Assembly: GCA_955652845.1 (NCBI GenBank)
Contig: CATPBY010000028.1
Span: 1-8,989 of the forward strand
Length of the DNA: 8,989 nucleotides
DNA from: an uncultured Terriglobales bacterium
GTDB lineage: Bacteria; Acidobacteriota; Terriglobia; Terriglobales; Acidobacteriaceae
Direction: 5' to 3'
Numbering within the stretch: position 1 is the first letter of the stretch; each line of letters begins with the position of its first letter. Under the pieces are notes generated by a model, which was not told the origin of the DNA, ran no database searches, and was given only the letters and a program-made list of their open reading frames with translations. Shown in pieces: positions 1 through 7,326 of the stretch. The position numbers were made by a program, and so were the translations under genes.

Positions 1-1729
1 TCACCGCTTCATAGCGCGCTTTCCCCATTTTTATGATGATCGTAGTCGCAACGCACAGGGCAACCGTCGCCAGCAATTGATTGGAGATTCCGAACAGCGG
101 CCACAGTGAATTGATTCCTCCCAGCGGATCTTTCACTCCCTGCCAGAGAAAATAGCCCCAGGCGCCGACGATTAATGCGCTGGTAGACAAAATGCTGGGA
201 TACCAGCTGGTACGGCCGAACGGCTTCCAAACATGGGAGAGCGCATCCTGCATCATGAAGCGACCCACACGGGTTCCGGCGTCGAGGACGGTAAGAATAA
301 AGAGCGCCTCGAACATAATGGCGAAGTGGTACCAGATTGCCATTACCGCCTGGCCGCCCAGGCTATTCGAGAAGATGTGGGCCATCCCTACCGCGAAAGC
401 AGGAGCGCCGCCGGTGCGGTTGTAGAGGGTTTGCTCGCCTACTGCTTGCGCCAGTGAATGCATGTCCGTGGCAGTGACTGGGAATCCCCAACCGCTGATG
501 GTTGCCGCCGCGGTCTCCGGCTTCTGACCGACAATCCCCGCTGGGCTGTTGATGGCGAAGTAAATTCCAGGCTGCAGCACGCAGGCGGCAATCATTGCCA
601 TGATTGCCACCATGGATTCCGCCATCATGGCGCCGTATCCCACCATGCGAGTCTGGGTTTCTCGCCGGATAAGTTTGGGGGTGGTGCCGCTCGAAATCAG
701 CGAGTGGAAGCCGCTGATTGCGCCACAGGCAATTGTGATGAAGGCAAAAGGAAAAATATTGCCTGCAAACACCGGTCCCGAGCCGTCAATAAACCGTGTA
801 AGCGGGGGCATGTGCAGCGTAGGATGCAGCGCGATAATGCCAAGCGCCAGCAGACCGATGGTTCCAAGTTTCACGAACGTGCTCAGGTAATCGCGCGGGG
901 CGAGCAGCAGCCACACTGGTAGTGCAGAGGCCGCGAACCCGTAAACAATGATCAGGAGGGCCAGCGCCGGCGCGGTCAGAGTAAACCACGCCGCTACCGC
1001 CGGAGTCTGCGAGGCCCACTGGCCGCCCCAAATCGCCAGCATTACCAGGATGAAGCCGAGGACCGAAGTCTCCAGCACTTTGCCTGGCCTTAAGCGGCGT
1101 AAGTAAAGGCCCATGAACAACGCGATTGGAATCGTCATCGCAATCGTGAACGCGCCCCAGGGGCTGTTCTTCAACGCATTGACCACGATCAAAGCGGCCA
1201 CGCCAAGGAGAATCACGATGATGCTAATGATGGCCACGTAAGCTACCAGACCACCAAGCCGGCCAATTTCTTCGCGCGCCATCTCAGTAAGCGATTTGCC
1301 GTCGCGGCGGACGGAGAACAATAGAATCACGAAATCCTGAACACATCCACCTACGACTGCGCCGGCCAGTATCCATAAGGTTCCGGGGAGATATCCAAAT
1401 TGCGCCGCCAGCACCGGCCCGACCAATGGTCCAGGACCGGCAATCGCGGCGAAGTGGTGTCCGAAAACCACCCATTTGTTGGTGGGGACAAAATCACGGC
1501 CGTTTTCCAGGCGCTCCGCCGGCGTGGCGCGCTGGGGATCGAGAGCAAGAACCTTAACCGCGATGAATTTGCTATAGAAGCGGTAGCCCAGCGCGTAAGT
1601 GCACAACGCCGCGACCACAAGCCACATAGCGTTAATCTGTTCACCGCGGTGGATGGCGATGGTAGCCAGCGCAAACGCGCCGAGTACCGCGACTGCGAGC
1701 CAGCTTAGAATGCGGAGTGATTTCGGCAT
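1..1729 (-). CDS. cstA: Carbon starvation protein CstA family transporter (3' end beyond window)
   Basis: This is a polytopic inner-membrane transporter; family members take up pyruvate and/or peptides when carbon is short. I translated 576 codons without a stop from the ATG at 1729 to the left edge. The hallmark run GHHFAAIAGPGPLVGP sits at about residues 90-105. It is followed by other blocks recalled from E. coli CstA, including LPVWLLLAPRDYLS, ISSGTTPK, WYHFAIMFEALFILT, DAGTR and DPLGGINSLWPLFGISNQ. Compared with the roughly 700-residue E. coli protein, only the last 110-130 residues are missing. A TGA lies two codons upstream of the ATG, so this is the first possible ATG; the ribosome site (AGAAAG) is weak. 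It is transcribed divergently from the phosphofructokinase gene. No frame disruption is visible. The family call is very secure; the substrate (pyruvate or peptides) is not decided by sequence. Confidence 0.96.
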   Translation of the reverse strand, partial: MPKSLRILSWLAVAVLGAFALATIAIHRGEQINAMWLVVAALCTYALGYRFYSKFIAVKVLALDPQRATPAERLENGRDFVPTNKWVVFGHHFAAIAGPGPLVGPVLAAQFGYLPGTLWILAGAVVGGCVQDFVILLFSVRRDGKSLTEMAREEIGRLGGLVAYVAIISIIVILLGVAALIVVNALKNSPWGAFTIAMTIPIALFMGLYLRRLRPGKVLETSVLGFILVMLAIWGGQWASQTPAVAAWFTLTAPALALLIIVYGFAASALPVWLLLAPRDYLSTFVKLGTIGLLALGIIALHPTLHMPPLTRFIDGSGPVFAGNIFPFAFITIACGAISGFHSLISSGTTPKLIRRETQTRMVGYGAMMAESMVAIMAMIAACVLQPGIYFAINSPAGIVGQKPETAAATISGWGFPVTATDMHSLAQAVGEQTLYNRTGGAPAFAVGMAHIFSNSLGGQAVMAIWYHFAIMFEALFILTVLDAGTRVGRFMMQDALSHVWKPFGRTSWYPSILSTSALIVGAWGYFLWQGVKDPLGGINSLWPLFGISNQLLATVALCVATTIIIKMGKARYEAV

Positions 1730-2007
1730 TTGTTCAGCTTTCTGTCAGAACCGGGATGCAAAGGCACAAAAGACAATAGAACAGCGCAAGTTAACATTGT
1801 GGTCAATCCTCCGGCCGGGCGCAATCGGCAAACCCGGCTCCCTATTGCTTCCCGTCCGGCGGCATTGTTCCTCCGCCCCCGAACAGAATGCTTTTACTAG
1901 TGATAATCTTAATATTCCGTCGACAATGAGAGGGCCTGAAGTGTATCCATGTACCCTTCACAAATGTAGTTCTAAATATGAAGTTTACATTTCTCTAGGA
2001 GCAGGCC
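1730..2007. promoter_or_regulatory. Divergent intergenic region between cstA and pfkA
   Basis: These 278 bp contain no credible gene and must carry the start signals for both flanking genes. The plus strand has a good ribosome site, AGGAG at 1997-2001, six bases before the pfkA ATG. Weak sigma-70-like candidates are TCGACA (1920-1925) with TATCCA (1944-1949) towards pfkA, and TTGACC (complement of 1801-1806) towards cstA without a convincing -10 partner. The half nearer pfkA (about 1890-1996) is clearly AT-richer than the surrounding genes, as expected for a promoter. Two small GC-rich inverted repeats lie in the middle. The promoter positions are guesses; the regulatory role follows from the divergent layout. 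Confidence 0.5.
1814..1838. repeat. Small GC-rich inverted repeat in the intergenic region
   Basis: GCCGGG (1814-1819) and CCCGGC (1833-1838) form a perfect 6-bp stem around a 13-nt loop. A second, 5-bp pair, GGCGG (1858-1862) and CCGCC (1873-1877), follows closely. In the cstA direction they may lie upstream of or inside the leader; in the pfkA direction they are far upstream. No T-run follows, so they are not intrinsic terminators. They could be operator half-sites or chance pairing in GC-rich DNA. Confidence 0.25.
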
Positions 2008-3087
2008 ATGAAAGTCGGAGTGCTGACCGGGGGAGGTGATTGTCCCGGGCTGAACGCGGTCATTCGCGCCATAGTGCGCAAGGGTTGCTTTCACTACGAA
2101 GATCAGTTTGTCGGATTTCTCGAAGGCTGGCGCGGCCTGCTGGAAGACAAAAGCATGCCGCTGGACCTGGCCAGCGTGGGCGGAATCCTGCCTCGCGGCG
2201 GTACCATACTGCGTACTTCGCGCACAAACCCTGCCAAGAAGGCGGATGGCCTGGACAAGTGCGCAGCTACTCTCCAAAAGCATAAGGTTGAAGCTCTCAT
2301 CGCGATTGGCGGGGATGACACACTATCAGTCGCTCAGAAGCTTCATGCCAAGGGCGTCAAGGTCGTCGGCGTTCCCAAGACCATCGACAACGATCTGGCC
2401 GGAACCGATTACACTTTCGGATTCGATACCGCAGTCAACATCGCCACCGAAGCCATCGACCGGGTGCACACCACGGCTGAGGCTCATAACCGGGTGATGG
2501 TGGTAGAAGTGATGGGACGCGATGCCGGCTGGATTGCAATGTACAGCGGCATCGCCGGGGGCGCCGACGTCATTCTGATTCCCGAGCAGCCTTTTGACAT
2601 CGAGAAAGTGGCGGAGACGATCCGGTTGCGGCATGCCCGGGGACGTTATTTCAGCATTGTCGTCGTGGCCGAAGGGGCAAAGTTTTCGACTGACCTCGAC
2701 CCGCGCCACGATGCGCCGGTGCTGCAGAGTATGGTGAAGGATGAATTCGGCCACGCGCATCTGGGGGGCATCGGCAACATTCTGGCGCGGGAAGTTGAGC
2801 GTTTGACGGGCTTCGAAACCCGGGCTGTTGTTTTGGGACACATCCAGCGGGGTGGCTCTCCCAGCGCATTCGACCGTATGCTGGCCACCCGTTACGGGCT
2901 GGGAGCGATTGACATGGTTCATCGTGGGGAATTCGGCTGTATGGCAGCGCTACGCGGAAACAAGATCGTTTCGGTGCCGCTGGCGGATGCCATAGCAAAG
3001 AACCGCACTGTCGATCAGGAAGTGATTGACGTCGCTTACGGCATTCTCGACAAGCTGAGCGCGGAAAAAGAAGCAGTGGAGAAATAG
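2008..3087 (+). CDS. pfkA: 6-phosphofructokinase, predicted pyrophosphate-dependent
   Basis: This cytoplasmic glycolytic enzyme phosphorylates fructose-6-phosphate at C1. Its 359 residues cover the whole PFK fold. The phosphate-binding loop is TGGGDCPGLN (7-16). GGDDT (101-105) is followed by PKTIDND (123-129), with the catalytic base D127. MGR is at 169-171. Fructose-6-phosphate ligands include R162, E222, R272, H278 and R281. Numbering matches E. coli PfkA up to E222; about 29 extra residues then precede the ETRAVVLGHIQRGGSP block, as in the 'mixed-substrate' PFK family. E. coli has Gly at 104 and 124, whereas this protein has Asp104 and Lys124, the pair known to favour pyrophosphate over ATP. 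A PPi enzyme would be reversible and usually not allosteric. The ATG is supported by AGGAG six bases upstream. Family certain; donor inferred. Confidence 0.96.
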   Translation: MKVGVLTGGGDCPGLNAVIRAIVRKGCFHYEDQFVGFLEGWRGLLEDKSMPLDLASVGGILPRGGTILRTSRTNPAKKADGLDKCAATLQKHKVEALIAIGGDDTLSVAQKLHAKGVKVVGVPKTIDNDLAGTDYTFGFDTAVNIATEAIDRVHTTAEAHNRVMVVEVMGRDAGWIAMYSGIAGGADVILIPEQPFDIEKVAETIRLRHARGRYFSIVVVAEGAKFSTDLDPRHDAPVLQSMVKDEFGHAHLGGIGNILAREVERLTGFETRAVVLGHIQRGGSPSAFDRMLATRYGLGAIDMVHRGEFGCMAALRGNKIVSVPLADAIAKNRTVDQEVIDVAYGILDKLSAEKEAVEK

Positions 3088-3143
3088 GCTAGCTTCCTAT
3101 TGCCAACCATATAAAGAGCAAGTCGGCCGCCCGTGAAAGTGCA

Positions 3144-4412
3144 ATGCATGTAAATCAAGCGCGGGAGACGAACCAGGTTCGTAACGAGGCGCCTCTCTGG
3201 GTGCGGATATTGCGATCGGGCCTTGCCGTTTTCACACTCACTTTTTTGCTGCGCCTCCTCGTTTCCTGGCATCTGCTTCATGTGACTGCTCTCTCCCGCT
3301 ACTGGCACGAATCGGAACAGGGAGCTATTGCTCAGTCGATTCTCCAGGGACGAGGCTTTGCCTCTCCCTATGATGAAATCCAACCCACTGCCTGGGTAGG
3401 CCCAATCTATCCACTTGTAGTTGCAATTGCCTTCAGGATGCTGGGAGCATATTCCGCAGCTTCGACCTACTTCCTGGTTGCACTGAATGTTTTTTTCTCT
3501 GCAGTGACGTCAGTTTTCGTTTACGCCATAGGCAGCAGAACCTTCGGGGCCGAGGTTGGAGCCATCGCCGGCTGGCTTTGGGCCCTGTGCCTGCCCGATG
3601 CTGTCATGCCTCTTTTGATGTGGGACACGTGTTTGTCAGCCCTGATTATGACCCTCGGCTTCCTTCTGTCACTCGCCCTGGAGAATTCAAGCAGCTATCT
3701 ACAGTGGAGCGCGGTTGGTGCATTCTGGGGAGTCGCTTGCCTGCTGAATCCGGTGCTGATTGCACCGGTGTTCGTGTGGGCTTTATTTTGGTTCCTTGAC
3801 CGGCGACAAAACCGAAACTTGTGGCGGCAACTGATTTTATCCATCACTCTCTTTCTTGCTGTGCTGGCGCCCTGGCTGATCCGCAATTATCGGGTGTTCG
3901 GTAAGCCTGTGTTCGTGCGCAGCAATTTAGCGGCTGAGCTTTATTTTGGAAACCTGGGATTTAATTCTCATCCCTTAGGCCCTAGCATGGAGTATCAGCG
4001 TCTGGGCGAGATGAACTACGTCGCGAGCAAGAAGCAGCTGTTTCTGGAATACGTTCACAATAATTCAGCCGAATTCGGCAGACACAGCCTCCGGCGCGCG
4101 TTCTTATTCTGGATTGTTCCGCGAATCGCCGAAAGATATTGGCTGTTCATCTCCATTCTCACATTTGCAGGTCTTGGGTTGGCTTTGCAAGAGGTGACGC
4201 ACAAAGCTGTTCCGTTTCTCATCGTCTTCCTGACTTATCCGCTGGTTTATTATTTCAGCTATATTTTCCCGCGGTATCGGCATCCAATTGAGCCGCTCAT
4301 GTTTGTGATGGCAGCCTACGGATTAGTCCGAGCTGTCCGCTTTAGCCTGAAACTCTTTTTCCACTTGCGACCTATCCTGATCTTCAAACCCGATTCTCGC
4401 TGCCTGCTCTAG
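3144..4412 (+). CDS. GT-C membrane glycosyltransferase, GT39/PMT_2-like
   Basis: This is a predicted polytopic inner-membrane enzyme of 422 residues with about 9-10 hydrophobic segments, the first at about 26-48. After it comes a first outer loop with an acidic pair, E55 and E57. It is followed by IAQSILQGRGFASPY (62-76) and PTAWVGPIYP (81-90), the layout typical of dolichyl/polyprenyl-phosphate-mannose and ArnT-type transferases. PRYRHPIEPL (376-385) near the last helix is another family block. Such enzymes transfer a sugar from a polyprenyl-phosphate donor to a lipid, glycan or protein outside the cytoplasmic membrane. The acceptor cannot be told. The ATG is the first start after an in-frame TAG at 3090-3092, but no clear ribosome site precedes it. 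It lies 56 nt behind pfkA with no terminator between, and one nucleotide before the GT87-like gene. Base composition looks somewhat AT-richer than its neighbours. It is at the short end for the family. Confidence 0.82.
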   Translation: MHVNQARETNQVRNEAPLWVRILRSGLAVFTLTFLLRLLVSWHLLHVTALSRYWHESEQGAIAQSILQGRGFASPYDEIQPTAWVGPIYPLVVAIAFRMLGAYSAASTYFLVALNVFFSAVTSVFVYAIGSRTFGAEVGAIAGWLWALCLPDAVMPLLMWDTCLSALIMTLGFLLSLALENSSSYLQWSAVGAFWGVACLLNPVLIAPVFVWALFWFLDRRQNRNLWRQLILSITLFLAVLAPWLIRNYRVFGKPVFVRSNLAAELYFGNLGFNSHPLGPSMEYQRLGEMNYVASKKQLFLEYVHNNSAEFGRHSLRRAFLFWIVPRIAERYWLFISILTFAGLGLALQEVTHKAVPFLIVFLTYPLVYYFSYIFPRYRHPIEPLMFVMAAYGLVRAVRFSLKLFFHLRPILIFKPDSRCLL

Positions 4413-4413
4413 A

Positions 4414-5643
4414 ATGAGCTGCATTAACGACCTTCCGGACAACCTGGCATCGTGGTTGACGGCGCGCCGCGTCCGCGTGCACGGCTCGCTGTTGGCGATC
4501 TGTCTTTGGGCGGTATATGCCTGGACTATCGCCACGCCCGGTGTGCTCGATCGCAACGGCCTCCTCAAGGGCACGGATTTTCTCAATTTCTATACTTTGG
4601 GAAATCTTGCCCTCCAGGGCCGCGGCGATTTGCTCTATGACATGCGAGGGCAGGAGCTGTTCGCACGGAAATTGCTTCCCGAAGCGGCCGGTTACTATTA
4701 CGTGCCGCTGTACGGACCGCAAGTTTCTCTGATGTTCGCACCCCTCGCTAAATTCTCCTACGGTTGGGCGCTGGCTGCGTGGCTTTCACTAAATGTTCTT
4801 ATCTATGCGTTGTGTTGTTACGCGGTGTGGAAGAAGTGTCCGAACCTGCAGAAAGAACCTTGGACGGTGCTGGTTCTGGCAATCGCGTTTCCGGGATTTT
4901 TTCATCTGCTGACGTTTGGACAGAATTCAGGCCTGGCACTCGCATGTTTTACCTTGGCCTTCTTAGCGCTGCAAGCCGGCCGGCCCGGGATCGCTGGGTT
5001 GGCTATAGGATCCCTGATTTTCAAGCCACAATTGGGCTTGGCGGCGGCAGCGGTGTTTATCTTCGCCCGCGAATGGAAGCTAGTTGCAGGCGCGGTTGCG
5101 GCGGCAACAGCGCAACTCGCCGAAGCCTGGTGGCATTACGGAACACAAATCATGCGGGACTATGGTCACGCACTCTCCCATTTTCGTGACGTTCTGCCGC
5201 TGGTTGAACCCCGCCTTTATCAGACGCATTCGCTGGGCTCGTTCTGGTCCTTACTTTTACCGTGGCCGCATCTGGCATTTGCCTTATCGGTGGCAAGTTC
5301 GATTGCAGTTCTTGTCCTGACGGTTCTTTGCTGGCGGAGCCAAGCATCCCCCGCTATTCGCTGCTCGGCTATGTTGTTCGCCACGGTGCTGGTCGCACCG
5401 CATTTGACGGCATACGATCTTGTAATCCTTGCGCCTGCCTTCCTCCTGCTGCGAAATTGGGCGGCGGGTCATACCTCGCGACACACTTGGGTTTCGGCGA
5501 TTGAGGTGCTCCTTTACGTCTGTTATCCGTTGTTCTTGCTGGGGCCGCTGGCGCGTTTTACCCACTTGCAACTGTCGGTTATGGCGATGACTGCGCTGGT
5601 TTGGATCAGCTGGCGGATTTCAGCGCCTGACTCGTCGCTGTAA
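4414..5643 (+). CDS. GT87/DUF2029-family membrane glycosyltransferase
   Basis: This is a predicted polytopic membrane protein of 409 residues. It resembles the GT87 (DUF2029) family, whose characterised actinobacterial members are polyprenyl-phosphate-mannose-dependent mannosyltransferases. Visible family blocks, in order, are GTDFLNFYTLGNLALQGRG (53-71, with the likely catalytic D55), YYYVPLYGPQVSLMFAPLAK (94-113), FGQNSGLAL (168-176), IFKPQLGLA (202-210) and APHLTAYDLVILAP (328-341). Its ATG begins one nucleotide after the TAG of the GT39-like gene (TAGAATG) and has no ribosome site of its own, so it is probably translated by re-initiation and made together with its partner. A shared pathway for envelope glycan or lipid modification is likely but inferred. 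It ends tail to tail with the esterase gene. Sugar and acceptor are unknown. Confidence 0.85.
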   Translation: MSCINDLPDNLASWLTARRVRVHGSLLAICLWAVYAWTIATPGVLDRNGLLKGTDFLNFYTLGNLALQGRGDLLYDMRGQELFARKLLPEAAGYYYVPLYGPQVSLMFAPLAKFSYGWALAAWLSLNVLIYALCCYAVWKKCPNLQKEPWTVLVLAIAFPGFFHLLTFGQNSGLALACFTLAFLALQAGRPGIAGLAIGSLIFKPQLGLAAAAVFIFAREWKLVAGAVAAATAQLAEAWWHYGTQIMRDYGHALSHFRDVLPLVEPRLYQTHSLGSFWSLLLPWPHLAFALSVASSIAVLVLTVLCWRSQASPAIRCSAMLFATVLVAPHLTAYDLVILAPAFLLLRNWAAGHTSRHTWVSAIEVLLYVCYPLFLLGPLARFTHLQLSVMAMTALVWISWRISAPDSSL

Positions 5644-5649
5644 CGATTC

Positions 5650-6510
5650 TTACGAATGCCGTTCCCCGAACAGGAACATCAGCGCATCGGGAAAACGTTT
5701 TGCCCACTCCGCTTCGCTATGCGTCGCCCCATCATCAATCCTGAGCAGCAACCGGGCCTCTCCGAGACCCGCCCGGCGCAGAATATGCTCCAGTTCGCGA
5801 ACGTCGTCTACAACCTGCTCGTCCCGATCAGGATGACCTGCTTCTCTAGTGCCGATTGCAAGAAAAATTTTTTCCGGCCACTGACGAAAAGCGTGACTGT
5901 ATTTCAACAGCAGTCGATTGGAGATGAATAGGGATGGACTTTCCAGCAGAAGCCTGCCAAACATTCCGGGCCGGTCGATCACGGTGTAGAGGGAAATGAG
6001 TCCCCCCATCGACGATCCCCCTAATCCGGTATTCTCTGCACCTCGGGCGATACGATAGCGATCCTGCACAAACGGCATCACTTCACTAATCAGAAATTCC
6101 GGATAACGCTTGCCTCGCGGGCGTAAAACTGGAGGGTGGAAAGAACGATAAGGAAGATATTCTTTCAAGCGGTCTTTCTGCGCGTTGTCGATCCCGACGA
6201 AGATCGCAGGTGGAACTTTGCCTTCGCGGATCAGGCGATCTGCGGTCTGATTCACCTGCCAGTCAATCCCGCCAAACGCCGTCGCCGGGTCGAACAGGTT
6301 CTGCCCGTCATTTAGATAAAACACCGGATAATGGCGGTCTTTGTTTTGGAGCTCGTGATAACCCGGCGGCAGCCAGACCCGCAGCAAGCGGGTATTGCGA
6401 AATATTGCGCTGCGAAACTCGTGAAGGATTAAATCGCCGGCAACGGCAGACTTCGGCGCTTCACTGGTCTCCGCTTCTACCGCAGTCTGGGATTGCGTGA
6501 TGTCCGCCAT
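5650..6510 (-). CDS. Alpha/beta-hydrolase, enterochelin-esterase-like (esterase D family)
   Basis: This is a putative carboxylesterase of 286 residues of the PF00756-type fold. RVWLPPGYH (44-52) opens the domain, followed by VFYLNDGQNLFD (63-74), a characteristic opening of this family. The nucleophile elbow GGSSMGG (164-170) places the catalytic serine at S167. H264, in DGATHSEAEW (260-269), is the catalytic histidine. The acid is probably E223 or D228, after the strand KIFLAIGTRE. The first 25 residues are polar and there is no signal peptide, so it should be cytoplasmic. Real substrates in this family range from ferric siderophore esters to sugar and phenolic esters, and no siderophore genes are nearby, so 'enterochelin' should not be read as the function. 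It is the last gene of the minus-strand string, 17 nt after VKOR. No ribosome site is evident before its ATG, which suggests coupling. Confidence 0.88.
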   Translation of the reverse strand: MADITQSQTAVEAETSEAPKSAVAGDLILHEFRSAIFRNTRLLRVWLPPGYHELQNKDRHYPVFYLNDGQNLFDPATAFGGIDWQVNQTADRLIREGKVPPAIFVGIDNAQKDRLKEYLPYRSFHPPVLRPRGKRYPEFLISEVMPFVQDRYRIARGAENTGLGGSSMGGLISLYTVIDRPGMFGRLLLESPSLFISNRLLLKYSHAFRQWPEKIFLAIGTREAGHPDRDEQVVDDVRELEHILRRAGLGEARLLLRIDDGATHSEAEWAKRFPDALMFLFGERHS

Positions 6511-6527
6511 AGGCTAAGAAAACAGTG

Positions 6528-6968
6528 TCATCTTTGTCGCCGCAGATCTACTACGAGGAATGCCGCCAACATGGTTATCAGCCAGATCAAGCTGAGCGAT
6601 AACAGGCATAGGATGCACCAAACCGCCAAAACGAACGCCTCAACGTAGGTAAGATAGAGCGCGAAACCCAGTCCTCCCGTCGAAGCAATCAGCAAAATAC
6701 TGGGATGGTTGCGATAGCGTGTCGCCAGAACCAGCAACCCAACATACCCAATGATTCCGATCAATGCTACAGGTATGCCGAACACCCTGGAGTAAGTGCT
6801 GCGATTAACCAGGTCGCAGTTAAAGTTCTCTCCGAAGTCGCAATATGAAGTCTGCGAAGCGCCGTAGTGGTGATAAAGCGAAACCGAGGAGACACCTGCT
6901 CCGGCAGCGGCCAGTAGCGCGAGCGCCAGCCAGATACGGCGACTGCGGGAACTTATGGCAGGCTGCAT
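6528..6968 (-). CDS. VKOR-family membrane thiol oxidoreductase
   Basis: Vitamin K epoxide reductase homologues in bacteria re-oxidise thioredoxin-like disulfide donors and pass the electrons to quinone, doing the job of DsbB. The 146 residues form about four or five membrane helices. All four redox cysteines are present: the loop pair C43 and C51 (YCDFGENFNCD) and the quinone-side pair in CILC (118-121). The FGIPVALIGIIGY block (63-75) after the loop is typical of the family. The protein is a bare VKOR core without the C-terminal thioredoxin domain found in cyanobacterial fusions. That domain is encoded separately by the gene just upstream, whose end overlaps this start by 16 nt. GGAAAAG lies just before the ATG. 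Family and role are secure; the exact partner is inferred from context. Confidence 0.93.
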   Translation of the reverse strand: MQPAISSRSRRIWLALALLAAAGAGVSSVSLYHHYGASQTSYCDFGENFNCDLVNRSTYSRVFGIPVALIGIIGYVGLLVLATRYRNHPSILLIASTGGLGFALYLTYVEAFVLAVWCILCLLSLSLIWLITMLAAFLVVDLRRQR

Positions 6969-7315
6969 CCGGTCTTTTCCGCAAGCGTCTTCAGGGGCAG
7001 CGTGCCTTCCACTCGTTCGCCATCTGCGAATTGCCAGGTAGGGAAATGCTTAACTCCGGCTTGAATACAACCGTCTGATTCCTGGCGTGAGCCACGAACG
7101 CCGCATTCCTCATACGTAATATAGTGGAATGACGATCCGAACATTTCTTTCTGATCGGCGCAATGCGGGCACCAGTAAGCTCCATACATTCGGACCTGCT
7201 TTGCGGTCAGGCACTGAGCAAAGACATTGAAACGGCCAGACCGCCTCTTCAGACCCACGTAATATGCCCCGGCAAATGCGGTCACAATAAAAACAGCAAT
7301 AGCAACGTTGCGCAT
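6953..7315 (-). CDS. Membrane-anchored thioredoxin-like protein, VKOR partner
   Basis: This is a predicted periplasm-facing thiol oxidoreductase of 120 residues (numbered from the ATG at 7315). One N-terminal hydrophobic anchor (about 3-20) is followed by KRR and a short thioredoxin fold. MYGAYWCPHC (43-52) holds the active-site cysteines C49 and C52, and HFPTW (90-94) supplies the cis-proline. Four further cysteines (C35, C71, C83, C117) are present; C71 and C83 fall where the thioredoxin domain of cyanobacterial VKOR fusions also has cysteines, as far as I recall that sequence. The domain reads as that module detached from VKOR. The next gene is indeed VKOR, overlapping by 16 nt. An in-frame TTG at 7318 is an alternative start; AGGAA (complement of 7324-7328) can serve either. 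I favour the ATG. Confidence 0.88.
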   Translation of the reverse strand: MRNVAIAVFIVTAFAGAYYVGLKRRSGRFNVFAQCLTAKQVRMYGAYWCPHCADQKEMFGSSFHYITYEECGVRGSRQESDGCIQAGVKHFPTWQFADGERVEGTLPLKTLAEKTGCSLP

Positions 7316-7326
7316 CAAATTGGTTC

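Noticed and set aside
458..922. A 154-codon plus-strand open frame over cstA
   Set aside because: The minus strand encodes an uninterrupted, highly conserved CstA here; the plus-strand product is low-complexity His/Arg/Cys-rich noise.
1599..2039. A plus-strand open frame bridging the cstA start and the intergenic region
   Set aside because: It overlaps cstA antisense and runs into the pfkA start; there is no ribosome site or recognisable domain.
2326..2922. A 198-codon open frame antisense to the phosphofructokinase gene
   Set aside because: It lies wholly inside a clearly conserved gene, its protein resembles nothing I know, and long antisense frames are common in GC-rich coding DNA.
3088..3143. 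Possible terminator or promoter between pfkA and the GT39-like gene
   Set aside because: No stable hairpin or convincing -35/-10 pair is visible; the only palindrome is GCTAGC right after the stop.
5661..5677. Inverted repeat GTTCC/GGAAC as a possible terminator for the convergent genes
   Set aside because: The stem is only five base pairs, no T-run follows on either strand, and it lies inside the esterase coding end.
7316..7318. TTG as the start of the thioredoxin-like gene
   Set aside because: It is immediately followed by an in-frame ATG with adequate spacing to AGGAA; the difference is a single residue, so the ATG is preferred without excluding the TTG.
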